Positions 1-8,216 of a DNA stretch of 25,966 nucleotides are shown piece by piece. The stretch is from DAOVVL01 sp965603095 (lineage in GTDB: Bacteria > Pseudomonadota > Alphaproteobacteria > Rhodospirillales > Magnetovibrionaceae). Position 1 is the stretch's first letter, and each line of letters starts with the position of its first letter. The position numbers and the translations under genes are program-made. The notes beneath the pieces were generated by a model. It worked only from the letters and a program-made list of their open reading frames with translations. It did not search any database and was not told the origin of the DNA. The stretch is from positions 1-25,966 of the forward strand of contig CBFDBQ010000030.1 of NCBI GenBank assembly GCA_965603095.1. Reading direction: 5' to 3'.

Positions 1-693
1 GATATGGAAAGCCTTGAAAAACGCGTTCAGCCACTAACCAAAAAAGTTCGCGGCGGCGATAAAGATTCGGTTCTGGAAATGGAACTTATCGAACGTGCGC
101 TCAAATTATTACAAGACGGCACCCCGGCACGCGCCATGGAAGTAAGCGAAGATGAAGAAAAACCATTTCGTATGTTGCAACTGCTGACCTCAAAGCCAGT
201 TCTTTATGTATGTAATGTAGAAGAAGACGCTGCTGCCGATGGCAACGAATTATCACAAAAGGTTGCAGAAATGGCAGCCAAAGAAGGCGCCATTAGCGTG
301 GTAATATCGGCCAAAATAGAAGAAGAAGTCAGCCAGCTTGATAGTGATGACGATAAGCAGGAATTTCTCGAAACATTGGGACTAGAGGAAACGGGCTTAG
401 CCCGGGTTATTCGCGCCGGTTATTCGTTGTTAAATTTGATAACGTTTTTTACCTGCGGGCCAAAGGAAACTCGGGCCTGGACCATATCAATAGGAACCAA
501 GGCCCCCGGAGCCGCAGGGGTAATTCATACTGATTTTGAAAAAGGCTTTATCAAAGCCGAAACCATTGCCTATGATGACTATATTGAATTGGGCGGCGAG
601 CAACCCTGCAAAGATGCCGGCAAGATGCGGCAAGAAGGCCGCGATTATACAGTTGCTGACGGAGACGTATTGTTGTTTCGTTTTAATGTATAA
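1..693 (+). CDS. ychF: Redox-regulated ATPase/GTPase YchF, C-terminal part (partial)
   Basis: The frame is open from the left edge, so the G domain and start codon lie outside the window. The visible 230 residues match the end of YchF (OLA1 family), a ribosome-associated nucleotidase of the Obg group that prefers ATP. They begin in the charged coiled-coil region (SLEKRV..LTKK) and end in the C-terminal TGS domain, with the typical LLNLITFFT, CGPKETRAWTI and GVIHTDFEKGFIKAE stretches and the terminal DGDVLLFRFNV. The in-frame ATG at 4 is internal, not the start. The gene ends 48 nt before mtnP on the same strand, and no hairpin terminator is visible between them, so read-through is possible. 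The family assignment is secure. Confidence 0.95.
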   Translation, partial: DMESLEKRVQPLTKKVRGGDKDSVLEMELIERALKLLQDGTPARAMEVSEDEEKPFRMLQLLTSKPVLYVCNVEEDAAADGNELSQKVAEMAAKEGAISVVISAKIEEEVSQLDSDDDKQEFLETLGLEETGLARVIRAGYSLLNLITFFTCGPKETRAWTISIGTKAPGAAGVIHTDFEKGFIKAETIAYDDYIELGGEQPCKDAGKMRQEGRDYTVADGDVLLFRFNV

Positions 694-741
694 TCCCAAA
701 TAACGTCAAAAACTTTAAATTTTTTTGGGGGGAGGGACTAC

Positions 742-1626
742 ATGACAATACCCGGAACACCGCCTGTTATCGGCGTAATTGGCGGTAGCGGCATTTACGA
801 AATTGATGGGTTGGAAAATACCCGTTGGCAGCGGGTTGAAAGCACCTTCGGTGAAGCATCGGACGAGCTTTTGTTTGGTGAACTTGATGGCCAGCAAATG
901 GTGTTTCTGCCCCGTCATGGCCGTGGCCATCGTATTCCCCCAGCATCGGTAAATTATCGTGCCAATATTGATGCCCTTAAACGCGCTGGTGTAACCGAAA
1001 TATTATCGGTTTCGGCTTGCGGTTCATTAAAAGAAGAGCTTGATCCCGGAACATTTGTAATTGTCGATCAATTCATTGACCGAACAATCGCGCGTGAAAA
1101 ATCATTTTTTGGCCCCGGACTGGTCGCCCATGTGTCGCTGGGCCATCCGGTATGTTCCAGGCTTGGCGATGCGGTTGAGGTTGCGGCTAAAGACCTAGGC
1201 ATTAAATATCAGCGTGGCGGAACATATTTGGCCATGGAAGGACCGCAATTTTCAACGTTGACCGAATCTAACCTCTATCGTAGTTGGAATTGTGACGTTA
1301 TCGGAATGACCAATATGCCAGAGGCCAAGCTCGCCCGTGAGGCCGAGATTTGTTATGCGACCATTGCCATGGTTACGGATTTTGATTGTTGGCATCCCGA
1401 CCACGACCATGTCACGGTTGATAGCGTAATTAAAACTTTGCTAGAAAATGCCGACAAAGGACGCGCGTTGGTAAAAAATATTGCCCCCGCACTATCGCCC
1501 CGCAGTGAAAGCTGTTCTGACGGTTGCCACACCGCATTGGACATGTCGATAATTACCGCACCAGATGCGCGCGATAAAGATATGATAAAAAAACTAGATG
1601 CGGTTGCCGGAAGAGTTCTTAAATGA
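742..1626 (+). CDS. mtnP: S-methyl-5'-thioadenosine phosphorylase
   Basis: MtnP cleaves methylthioadenosine, a by-product of polyamine or homoserine-lactone synthesis, with phosphate to give adenine and 5-methylthioribose-1-phosphate. The 294-residue length is normal. The N-terminus has the phosphate-binding GVIGGSGIYEIDGL stretch, RHGRGH at about residues 58-63, NYRANI at 71-76, then EGPQFST, IGMTNMPEAKLAREAE and TDFDCWH, all typical of MTAP-type purine phosphorylases. A very G-rich ribosome site (GGGGGGAGGG) lies just before the ATG. The stop codon overlaps the mtnA start (ATGA). Because MtnP makes the phosphorylated sugar directly, the kinase MtnK is not needed. Some relatives also accept 5'-deoxyadenosine or inosine; the sequence does not decide specificity. 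Confidence 0.95.
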   Translation: MTIPGTPPVIGVIGGSGIYEIDGLENTRWQRVESTFGEASDELLFGELDGQQMVFLPRHGRGHRIPPASVNYRANIDALKRAGVTEILSVSACGSLKEELDPGTFVIVDQFIDRTIAREKSFFGPGLVAHVSLGHPVCSRLGDAVEVAAKDLGIKYQRGGTYLAMEGPQFSTLTESNLYRSWNCDVIGMTNMPEAKLAREAEICYATIAMVTDFDCWHPDHDHVTVDSVIKTLLENADKGRALVKNIAPALSPRSESCSDGCHTALDMSIITAPDARDKDMIKKLDAVAGRVLK

Positions 1627-2729
1627 AAGTAGGGACGGAACATTTTCGCACAATTTGGGCAACAGACCATGCGCTAGAAAACCGCGCAGTTGAAATTATT
1701 GACCAAACGTTGCTTCCATTTCGTTTTGAAATTGTCAGAATGGAAACCGTTGCCGAGACCGTTCATGCAATAATGGATATGCTAGTGCGCGGTGCACCGT
1801 TAATTGGTGCAACTGCGGCTTATGGTATGGCGCTTGCCATGCGCCATGGAACATCGGATGAAAATATTCAAAGTGCCTATGATGATTTGCTGGCGGCACG
1901 GCCGACCGCGGTCAACCTGCGTTGGGCGTTAGATGATATGAAGGCGGTTTTATCACCGCTGGAGCCGGGAAAAAGGCTAAATGTCGCCTTCGCCCGTGCG
2001 GCAGAAATATGCGACGAAGACGCGGCCCAATGTTCGGCAATTGGCGATCATGGCTTGGAACTTATCCGTCAGGCCTATGAAAAAAGCGGACGTTCACGCC
2101 CGGTAAATATTTTAACCCACTGCAATGCCGGCTGGTTGGCCACGGTTGATTGGGGTACCGCTACCGCGCCAATTTACAAAGCATTTGAAGCAGGTATCCC
2201 CATCCACGTTTGGGTTGATGAAACTAGGCCACGCAATCAGGGCGCAAGCCTAACCGCGTGGGAATTGGGGCAAAATGGCGTGCCGCATACGGTTATTGTT
2301 GACAATGCCGGTGGTCATTTAATGCAAAACGGTCAGGTTGATATGTGCATAGTCGGAACCGATCGCACCACCCGGAGCGGCGATGTTTGCAATAAAATTG
2401 GAACATACCTTAAGGCATTGGCGGCAAGCGATAATTCGGTCCCGTTTTATGTGGCCCTGCCCGGAACCACTATTGATTGGTCAATTAGTGATGGTCGCGA
2501 CATACCCATAGAAGAGCGCGCCCAAACCGAAGTTACAGAAATGACCGGGCTTAATAAATCCGGTGAATTGGAAACTGTTAGAATTGTATCAACTGGTAGC
2601 CCCGCAATTAACCCGGCGTTTGATGTAACGCCAGCTAAATATGTAACGGCACTTATAACCGAACGGGGCGTTTGTGAAGCATCAGAGATTGCCCTTGCCG
2701 CGCTATATCCTAAGGAGTCAAAATACTGA
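1623..2729 (+). CDS. mtnA: S-methyl-5-thioribose-1-phosphate isomerase
   Basis: MtnA converts the aldose 5-methylthioribose-1-phosphate into the ketose 5-methylthioribulose-1-phosphate. The 368-residue protein belongs to the aIF2B/MtnA family: RGAPLIGATAAYG at about 56-68, THCNAGWLAT with the catalytic-type Cys at 167, VDETRPRNQGASLTAWEL at about 198-215, and IVGTDRTTRSGDVCNKIGTY with the expected Asp near 247. It overlaps mtnP by 4 nt, so the two are probably translationally coupled, and it ends 1 nt before the aldolase/dehydrogenase start. The full methionine salvage route would next need MtnB, MtnC and MtnD. None of these is nearby; an aldolase takes that place. Confident as to family. Confidence 0.95.
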   Translation: MKVGTEHFRTIWATDHALENRAVEIIDQTLLPFRFEIVRMETVAETVHAIMDMLVRGAPLIGATAAYGMALAMRHGTSDENIQSAYDDLLAARPTAVNLRWALDDMKAVLSPLEPGKRLNVAFARAAEICDEDAAQCSAIGDHGLELIRQAYEKSGRSRPVNILTHCNAGWLATVDWGTATAPIYKAFEAGIPIHVWVDETRPRNQGASLTAWELGQNGVPHTVIVDNAGGHLMQNGQVDMCIVGTDRTTRSGDVCNKIGTYLKALAASDNSVPFYVALPGTTIDWSISDGRDIPIEERAQTEVTEMTGLNKSGELETVRIVSTGSPAINPAFDVTPAKYVTALITERGVCEASEIALAALYPKESKY

Positions 2730-2730
2730 T

Positions 2731-4776
2731 ATGAAAAACCTTTGGGTCGAAAGCCAAGCAAAATCGTACATAAAACGCTATGGCAAAGATGGCGTTAATC
2801 AAGATATTGCCTTGCGTGTCTATACCAGCCAATTGTTGGGTGGAAATCCCGAGCTTGTTTTGCATGGCGGCGGCAACACATCCGTCAAAACATCTATAAA
2901 AGACCTTGCCGGAGATGAGGTGGATGTTCTTTGCGTTAAGGGTTCGGGCTGGGATATGGGCGATATTGAACCAGCTGGGTTACCCGCCGTTCGTTTGCAT
3001 CCTTTGTTAAGCATGAAAAAATTCTCCACTCTTTCAGATGAAGACATGGTAAATGCCCAGCGCACTAATTTACTTGATTCATTATCACCCAATCCATCGG
3101 TTGAAACATTGCTACATGCTTTTTTGCCGCATAAATTTATTGATCACACCCATTCAAATGCGGTGCTGGCTCTTTCAGATCAAAAAAATGGCGAGGCTAA
3201 TTGTAAGAAGGTTTTTGGCGATAGTATGGGTTATGTTCCATATATAATGCCGGGGTTTTTGTTGGCTAAAAAAGCAGCCGAGATTTATTCGAAAAATACA
3301 AATGTAAAAGGCCTTATCCTTTTAAATCATGGCATCTTTACCTTTGCCGACATCGCAAAAGAATCTTACGATTTAATGATTTCAATGGTTAGCCGGGCCG
3401 AAAGGTTCCTTAAGCAAAACAAGAAAAAATCGTTTGTTCAGGTTAAGCAATCTGCCCAAAAATTAATAAAGTTAGCCAGTGTTGCAACAGTGGCACCAAT
3501 TTTACGAGGTTTAGTAAACCATGGCGGCAAGTCCATGATTATGGATTTTCGGACAAGCCCTGAAATAATTAATTTTGTCGGCGGCCGTGATGTTATGCGT
3601 TATAGCCAACAAGGAACGGTAACACCGGATCATGTTATTAGGACCAAACCAAAACCATTGGTGGTTCCACCGCCCGTGGCTGGCAAGACCGATGAATTTG
3701 CCCGTGGTGCAAAAAGTGCTTTAAAAAAATATATAAAAGAATACGAAGCTTATTTTGCCCGGGGAAACAAGCGCTTAAAGGGTATTAAATCCACACTTGA
3801 TCCCATGCCACGGATGATTTTAGTGCCGGGCGTGGGCGCGTTTGGGTTGGGCGCAAATGCTAAAGCTGCATCCATCGCCGCAGATTTATTGGAAACCAAT
3901 ATTTCAGTAATTACCAAGGCAGAGGCCATGGGAACATACAGCGTAATTTCTGAACGTGATATTTTTGATATTGAATATTGGTCGTTGGAACAAGCCAAGC
4001 TGGGCAAGGGTGCAGAAAAACCATTTGCCAGACAAGTTGTTGTGGTAACCGGTGGGGCATCAGGCATAGGGGCCGCCACCGCACGCGTATTTGCCGCAAA
4101 CGGAGCCGAGGTTGCGGTATTGGACCGTGATGAAAAATTGGCCAAAAAACTAGCCACCGAAATTGGCGGAATAGCTATCGCCTGTGACGTTACATCTGGC
4201 CCCGCGGTTGAAAAAGCATTTGATGCAGTTACCGCCACCTTTGGTGGGGTAGATGTGGTTGTTTCCAACGCTGGTGCCGCATGGCAAGGAAAAATTGGTG
4301 AAGTTGAAGACAAGGTTTTGCGCCAAAGCTTTGAACTTAATTTTTGGGGACATCAAAATGTTGCAAAAAACGCCGTACGAATTATGCAATCCCAAGGAAC
4401 CGGCGGTTGTTTGTTGTTTAATACATCAAAACAGGCATTAAATCCGGGTAAAGATTTTGGCCCCTATGGGCTACCCAAGGCAGCAACATTATTTTTAATG
4501 AAACAATATGCGCTTGATTATGGTAGCGATGGAATTCGTTCAAACGCCGTTAATGCAGACCGAATCCGTTCGGGGCTTTTAACCGATAAGATGATAAAAT
4601 CCAGATCCAAAGCGCGCGGAGTTACTGGGGAACAGTATTTATCTGGTAATTTATTAAACCGTGAAGTAACTGCCGAAGATGTTGCCAATGCATTTATGGA
4701 CTTGGCAAAATCACAATCTACAACCGCAGCCATATTAACGGTTGATGGCGGAAACATTGAAGCATCTTTGCGTTAA
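2731..4776 (+). CDS. Bifunctional class II aldolase / short-chain dehydrogenase; candidate methylthioribulose-1-P aldolase with fused aldehyde-processing domain
   Basis: This 681-residue fusion resembles the rhamnulose-1-phosphate aldolase/alcohol (or lactaldehyde) dehydrogenase family. Residues 1 to about 400 are a class II aldolase: HGGGNTSVK (45-53), VKGSGWDMG (69-77), metal-type histidines in FIDHTHSNA (H139, H141) and NHG (H200). Residues from about 434 form a Rossmann SDR: TGGASGIG (440-447), VSNAG (511-515), Ser566 and YGLPK (Tyr579, Lys583), so both halves keep their catalytic residues. An in-frame GTG at 2674 lies inside mtnA. The ATG at 2731 was chosen because it follows the mtnA stop by 1 nt and an AAGGAG lies upstream (2712-2717), though the spacing is a little long. 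No rhamnose or fucose gene is present. The location after mtnP-mtnA points to cleavage of 5-methylthioribulose-1-P to DHAP and methylthioacetaldehyde, with the SDR reducing or oxidising the aldehyde. That substrate is an inference. Confidence 0.88.
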   Translation: MKNLWVESQAKSYIKRYGKDGVNQDIALRVYTSQLLGGNPELVLHGGGNTSVKTSIKDLAGDEVDVLCVKGSGWDMGDIEPAGLPAVRLHPLLSMKKFSTLSDEDMVNAQRTNLLDSLSPNPSVETLLHAFLPHKFIDHTHSNAVLALSDQKNGEANCKKVFGDSMGYVPYIMPGFLLAKKAAEIYSKNTNVKGLILLNHGIFTFADIAKESYDLMISMVSRAERFLKQNKKKSFVQVKQSAQKLIKLASVATVAPILRGLVNHGGKSMIMDFRTSPEIINFVGGRDVMRYSQQGTVTPDHVIRTKPKPLVVPPPVAGKTDEFARGAKSALKKYIKEYEAYFARGNKRLKGIKSTLDPMPRMILVPGVGAFGLGANAKAASIAADLLETNISVITKAEAMGTYSVISERDIFDIEYWSLEQAKLGKGAEKPFARQVVVVTGGASGIGAATARVFAANGAEVAVLDRDEKLAKKLATEIGGIAIACDVTSGPAVEKAFDAVTATFGGVDVVVSNAGAAWQGKIGEVEDKVLRQSFELNFWGHQNVAKNAVRIMQSQGTGGCLLFNTSKQALNPGKDFGPYGLPKAATLFLMKQYALDYGSDGIRSNAVNADRIRSGLLTDKMIKSRSKARGVTGEQYLSGNLLNREVTAEDVANAFMDLAKSQSTTAAILTVDGGNIEASLR

Positions 4777-4778
4777 AT

Positions 4779-4809
4779 AAAAACCCCCACCAAATTGGCA
4801 GGGGTTTTT
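4779..4809. terminator. Bidirectional Rho-independent terminator
   Basis: An A5C5 run and a G4T5 run flank a short loop that itself contains CCAAATTGG, giving a stable hairpin with a T tract on either strand. It lies between two convergent genes, the aldolase/dehydrogenase (ends 4776) and petC (ends 4838), and probably terminates both. Confidence 0.85.
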
Positions 4810-4837
4810 AATTTTTCTACTAACCAGTATTAAAATA

Positions 4838-5689
4838 CTAGTTAGGACGTTTGAATTTTTTAATGTCTTGTTTAAATTCTTCGACGTATGGGCCATGGGT
4901 ATATTCATCAAGGCATATACGGTTCCAAATCCTGCGTTTTAGTGCATAAAGCATTGCGGTAAGCAGCAACAGGTAAAGTATAACCTTAATCCCAAGACGT
5001 TTGCGTTCTTCCAGTTCTGGGCTGGCTGCCCATGCTAGAAAGGCTGAAATATCTTTAGCGTGCTGATCTAGGGTAGGTTCTGTTCCGTCTTCGTATTCTA
5101 CGGCCTCATCAAACAGGGGCGGGGACATAAATATTTGATGGCCGGAGAAATATTTATTGTAATGGGTGCCATCAGACAATTCAAAACCTTCGGGTGCATC
5201 CTCAAGATAGCCTGTCATTAACCCATAAATATAATCAGCACCACCCTTGCGGGCCTTGGTAATAACAGAAAAATCAGGCGGAAACGAACCGCCATTGGCA
5301 GAGCGTGCAGCGTTTTCGTTTTCAAACGGTTTTACAAATCTATCCGACAGCCGGGCTGGGCGCATGAACATTTCGCCCTCATCATCGGGGCCATCTTCAA
5401 CTTCATATTCTGATGCTATTTCCTTGGATATTTTTTCGTCAAAACCAATATCCATTAGGTTGCGGTAATAAACCATTTCAAGCGAATGACAGCTGGAGCA
5501 GACTTCAAGATAAACTTGTGCGCCGCGCTGTAATTGTGGCTTGTCAAAGCTGCCAAAAATGCCGTCAAAGCTCCACTTGTTATGTGGTAGAGGATCTGCG
5601 TTGCCAGCAGCAATGGCATTGCCACTAATAAGACCAGCAATAAGTGACGAAGCAAAGGCGGAGGCAATAATTAATTTACGCGGGTGCAT
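4838..5689 (-). CDS. petC: Cytochrome c1, heme subunit of the cytochrome bc1 complex
   Basis: Cytochrome c1 carries electrons from the Rieske centre to soluble or membrane cytochrome c. The 283-residue product has a Sec signal peptide ending near AIAA (about residue 28), one heme motif CSSCH (Cys64, Cys67, His68), a probable axial Met in QIFMSPPLF (Met188) and a single C-terminal membrane anchor at about 234-250 followed by basic residues. An AAGGAGG ribosome site lies inside the end of petB, and the start follows the petB stop by 1 nt, so the genes are coupled. It is the last gene of the petABC set and runs into the shared terminator at 4779-4809. Confidence 0.96.
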   Translation of the reverse strand: MHPRKLIIASAFASSLIAGLISGNAIAAGNADPLPHNKWSFDGIFGSFDKPQLQRGAQVYLEVCSSCHSLEMVYYRNLMDIGFDEKISKEIASEYEVEDGPDDEGEMFMRPARLSDRFVKPFENENAARSANGGSFPPDFSVITKARKGGADYIYGLMTGYLEDAPEGFELSDGTHYNKYFSGHQIFMSPPLFDEAVEYEDGTEPTLDQHAKDISAFLAWAASPELEERKRLGIKVILYLLLLTAMLYALKRRIWNRICLDEYTHGPYVEEFKQDIKKFKRPN

Positions 5690-5690
5690 A

Positions 5691-6920
5691 TTATTTATCC
5701 TCCTTGGCGCGGCATTTTTTGGCTACTTCTTCAAAAATACTTACTGGCAACTGTTTGGGTTTTTCAAACCTGCCTACAAGCGGCAGTATTAGGAAAAATA
5801 TGAAATAGTAAGCGGTCGATAGGCGGCCCATTATAAGATAGGCACCTTCGGCTGGCTTTTGTCCAAGCCATCCTAGGAATATTGTGTTGGCGACGAAAAT
5901 CCAGAATAGCTGTTTGTATATGGGGCGATAGGTCGCGGCCCGAACTTTTGATGTATCAAGCCATGGCAATATATAAAGAACCAAAATGCCTGAGGCCATG
6001 GCAATAACGCCACCAAGTTTGTCCGGTATGGCACGCAGTATTGCGTAGAACGGCAGGAAGTACCATTCCGGCACAATGTGCGGCGGTGTTACCATTGGAT
6101 TTGCGGGTATGTAATTATCTGGTTCGCCGAAAAAGTCTGGGGCGAAGAAAACAAAGTACATATAAATAATCATAAAGATGCCAAGTCCGTACAGATCCTT
6201 GATGGTATAGAACGGATGGAAAGGCATCATGTCGGCTGGGCTTTTAATTTCAATTCCCAGCGGGTTACTAGATTTGTGAACGTGTAGCGCCCACATATGA
6301 ACAACAACCATCATGAATAAAATCATCGGCAGCAGGTAATGCCAAACAAAAAAGCGGTTGATGGTTGGCGCATCAACCGAGAAGCCGCCCCAAATCCAAA
6401 CCACAATATATTCACCAACAACCGGAATGGCTGAGAACAGGTTGGTAATAACGGTTGCACCCCAGAAGCTCATCTGCCCCCATGGAAGCACATAACCCAT
6501 AAACGCGGTTGCCATCATTAACACATAGATTGTAACGCCAACCATCCATAGTAATTCGCGCGGTGCTTTGTATGAACCAAAATACAGACCACGGAACATG
6601 TGGATATAAACCACAATAAAGAACATGGATGCGCCGTTTGAATGCAGGTTGCGCAGAAGCCAACCATAATTTACTTCACGAACAATGCGTTCAACGCTTT
6701 GGAATGCTACATCAGCATGGGGCTGGTAATTCATCGCTAGGAATATGCCGGTTGCTATCATAATCACCAAAATGATGCCGGCGATGGAGCCATAGTTCCA
6801 CCAGTAGCTGAGGTTTTTTGGCGTTGGATAAGAAGCAAGGTTTTCGTTTGCATAGCTAAATATGGGAAGACGTTCATCAATCCACATCAAAAAACGGTTA
6901 TTGGTCTGCATGCGTTTCAT
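5691..6920 (-). CDS. petB: Cytochrome b of the bc1 complex
   Basis: The 409-residue membrane protein holds hemes bL and bH and both quinone sites of complex III. It is full-length rather than split. The four heme-ligand histidines are in place with the conserved 14-residue spacing: His93/His107 and His194/His208. The Qo-site PEWY is at 284-287, and GYVLPWGQMSFWGATVITN is present in the expected place. Several hydrophobic segments fit eight transmembrane helices. The start at 6920 gives MKRMQ; a second in-frame ATG three codons later is possible, and the ribosome site is weak for both. The gene lies 8 nt downstream of petA. Confidence 0.97.
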   Translation of the reverse strand: MKRMQTNNRFLMWIDERLPIFSYANENLASYPTPKNLSYWWNYGSIAGIILVIMIATGIFLAMNYQPHADVAFQSVERIVREVNYGWLLRNLHSNGASMFFIVVYIHMFRGLYFGSYKAPRELLWMVGVTIYVLMMATAFMGYVLPWGQMSFWGATVITNLFSAIPVVGEYIVVWIWGGFSVDAPTINRFFVWHYLLPMILFMMVVVHMWALHVHKSSNPLGIEIKSPADMMPFHPFYTIKDLYGLGIFMIIYMYFVFFAPDFFGEPDNYIPANPMVTPPHIVPEWYFLPFYAILRAIPDKLGGVIAMASGILVLYILPWLDTSKVRAATYRPIYKQLFWIFVANTIFLGWLGQKPAEGAYLIMGRLSTAYYFIFFLILPLVGRFEKPKQLPVSIFEEVAKKCRAKEDK

Positions 6921-6928
6921 GGCTTATC

Positions 6929-7495
6929 TCAACCTATCAGTATGGATGTTTCATCGGCGAAGGTATATTCCGGCACCGGTAAATTAAATGGCGCAGGGCC
7001 TTTGCGTATGCGTCCAGATGTATCGTAGTGCGATCCATGGCAGGGGCAGAACCATCCACCAAAATCACCTTTTTTGTCGCCTAGTTTCTGGCCAGATGGA
7101 ATGCAACCGAGATGAGTGCAAACACCAACGGCAATAAGCCATTTAGGTTTTTTGACGCGCTCTGCGTCTTCTTGCGGGTCGCGTAGCTCGGCCATATCTA
7201 CACCTTCAGCAGAGGCAATATCACCCTCTGTGCGGTGGCGAATAAATACCGGTTTGCCGCGCCACATTACGGTAATCGCTTGTCCTTCTTCGATAGCCGA
7301 AAGATCGACCTCGGTTGAAGACAGCGCTAAAACATCTTTGGCGGGGTTAATGGAATGTATAAACGGCCACATGGCCATACCGACACCAGCAAAACCAAGG
7401 GTGGTTGTTGATATTAATAAAAAGTCACGCCTAGGCGCGTTTTCAATTTCATTGGCCGATGCCCCAGCAGGGGCGGTATTGGAAGTATCAGACAT
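6929..7495 (-). CDS. petA: Rieske iron-sulfur subunit of the bc1 complex
   Basis: The protein holds the [2Fe-2S] cluster that takes the first electron from quinol at the Qo site. The two cluster boxes are CTHLGC (Cys126, His128, Cys131) and CPCHGSH (Cys150, Cys152, His153), with GPAPFNLPVPEY after the second. The N-terminus has a twin-arginine RRDFLLI at about 22-28 before a single hydrophobic anchor, as expected for Tat-dependent Rieske proteins. Length (188 aa) is normal. An AGGAAGG ribosome site lies at about 7503-7509. petA heads the petABC operon and diverges from trmL. Confidence 0.97.
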   Translation of the reverse strand: MSDTSNTAPAGASANEIENAPRRDFLLISTTTLGFAGVGMAMWPFIHSINPAKDVLALSSTEVDLSAIEEGQAITVMWRGKPVFIRHRTEGDIASAEGVDMAELRDPQEDAERVKKPKWLIAVGVCTHLGCIPSGQKLGDKKGDFGGWFCPCHGSHYDTSGRIRKGPAPFNLPVPEYTFADETSILIG

Positions 7496-7528
7496 TTAGT
7501 TGCCTTCCTGTGCTTTTTTTACCTGTCC

Positions 7529-7561
7529 AGCGGTTATAAAGCTATAAGCTGATAAGCCGCT
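7529..7561 (-). promoter_or_regulatory. Candidate hairpin in the petABC leader
   Basis: An inverted repeat pairs AGCGG with CCGCT and TTAT with ATAA, with one bulged base, and encloses a smaller AGCT..AGCT repeat. It lies about 35-65 nt upstream of the petA start in the 247-nt gap between petA and trmL, so it would be in the petA mRNA leader. No T tract follows it on the petA strand, so it does not look like a terminator. Its role is unknown. I could not place convincing -35/-10 elements in this gap. Confidence 0.35.
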
Positions 7562-7742
7562 TGAATTAACCCATGCTTTAGCTTTTTTTGAGGACATTCG
7601 CAATGGATGAACCCCCTAGGGCCTTGGTATAAAACATTATTGGAGTTGGGAAAAGTAAAAATATTACACTTTTCTAATATATTCATAAATTTGATAAATA
7701 CCTGTAAATAAACGAACAATTTTATTAAAGATAGGTTTTCCA

Positions 7743-8198
7743 TTGATAAGAATAGCTCTCTTCCAGCCCGATATTCCGCAAAATACAGGCACAATTATAC
7801 GCACAGCGGCCTGTATGGGCGTGGGCGTGGACCTGATAGAGCCGTTGGGATTTATCCTTTCGGACAAGCGCCTAAAGCGCGCTGGAATGGATTATATGGA
7901 TATGGCCCATGTTATCCGGCATTCATCATGGCAGGCATTTATGGAGACGCGTGGCCAAGAAAACGCGGGCAGGGTGGTTTTGCTGACAACAGGCGCCGAA
8001 GAGCCATATACCGGCTTTAACTTTGCCCCGGAAGACACAATTATATTAGGTTCAGAAAGTTCCGGTGTGCCGGATGAAGTGCACAGCTACGCCGATGCAA
8101 GGCTGACTATTCCCATGTCAGGTGATGCCAGGTCATTAAATGTGGCCATAGCCTGCGGGGTGGTATTGGGTGAGGCGCTTCGTCAATTAAAAGCCTAG
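7743..8198 (+). CDS. trmL: tRNA (cytidine(34)-2'-O)-methyltransferase
   Basis: TrmL is a SPOUT-class enzyme that methylates the 2'-O of the wobble nucleotide (Cm34/cmnm5Um34) in certain tRNA-Leu isoacceptors. The 151 residues contain the family start IRIALFQPDIPQNTGTIIRTAAC, split here as IRIALFQPDIPQ and NTGTIIRTAAC, then the SAM-site elements ILGSESSGVP and PMSGDARSLNVAIACGVVLGE of the trefoil knot. The start is a TTG at 7743: it gives the conserved N-terminus and no ATG fits. The ribosome site is weak. It diverges from petA, a common alphaproteobacterial neighbourhood as I recall it. It converges on actF with only 18 nt between stop codons and no clear terminator. Confidence 0.93.
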   Translation: MIRIALFQPDIPQNTGTIIRTAACMGVGVDLIEPLGFILSDKRLKRAGMDYMDMAHVIRHSSWQAFMETRGQENAGRVVLLTTGAEEPYTGFNFAPEDTIILGSESSGVPDEVHSYADARLTIPMSGDARSLNVAIACGVVLGEALRQLKA

Positions 8199-8216
8199 TA
8201 AAATCATGCGCGCAAT

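Noticed and set aside
2674..2730. Upstream GTG start for the aldolase/dehydrogenase
   Set aside because: It lies within mtnA and adds 19 residues of mtnA-overlapping sequence; the ATG at 2731 follows the mtnA stop and an AAGGAG.
3750..4313. 187-codon open frame on the - strand inside the aldolase/dehydrogenase gene
   Set aside because: It is antisense to a well-supported coding region, its Ala/Pro/Ser/Thr-rich composition is what the complement of such a gene gives, and it has no family motif.
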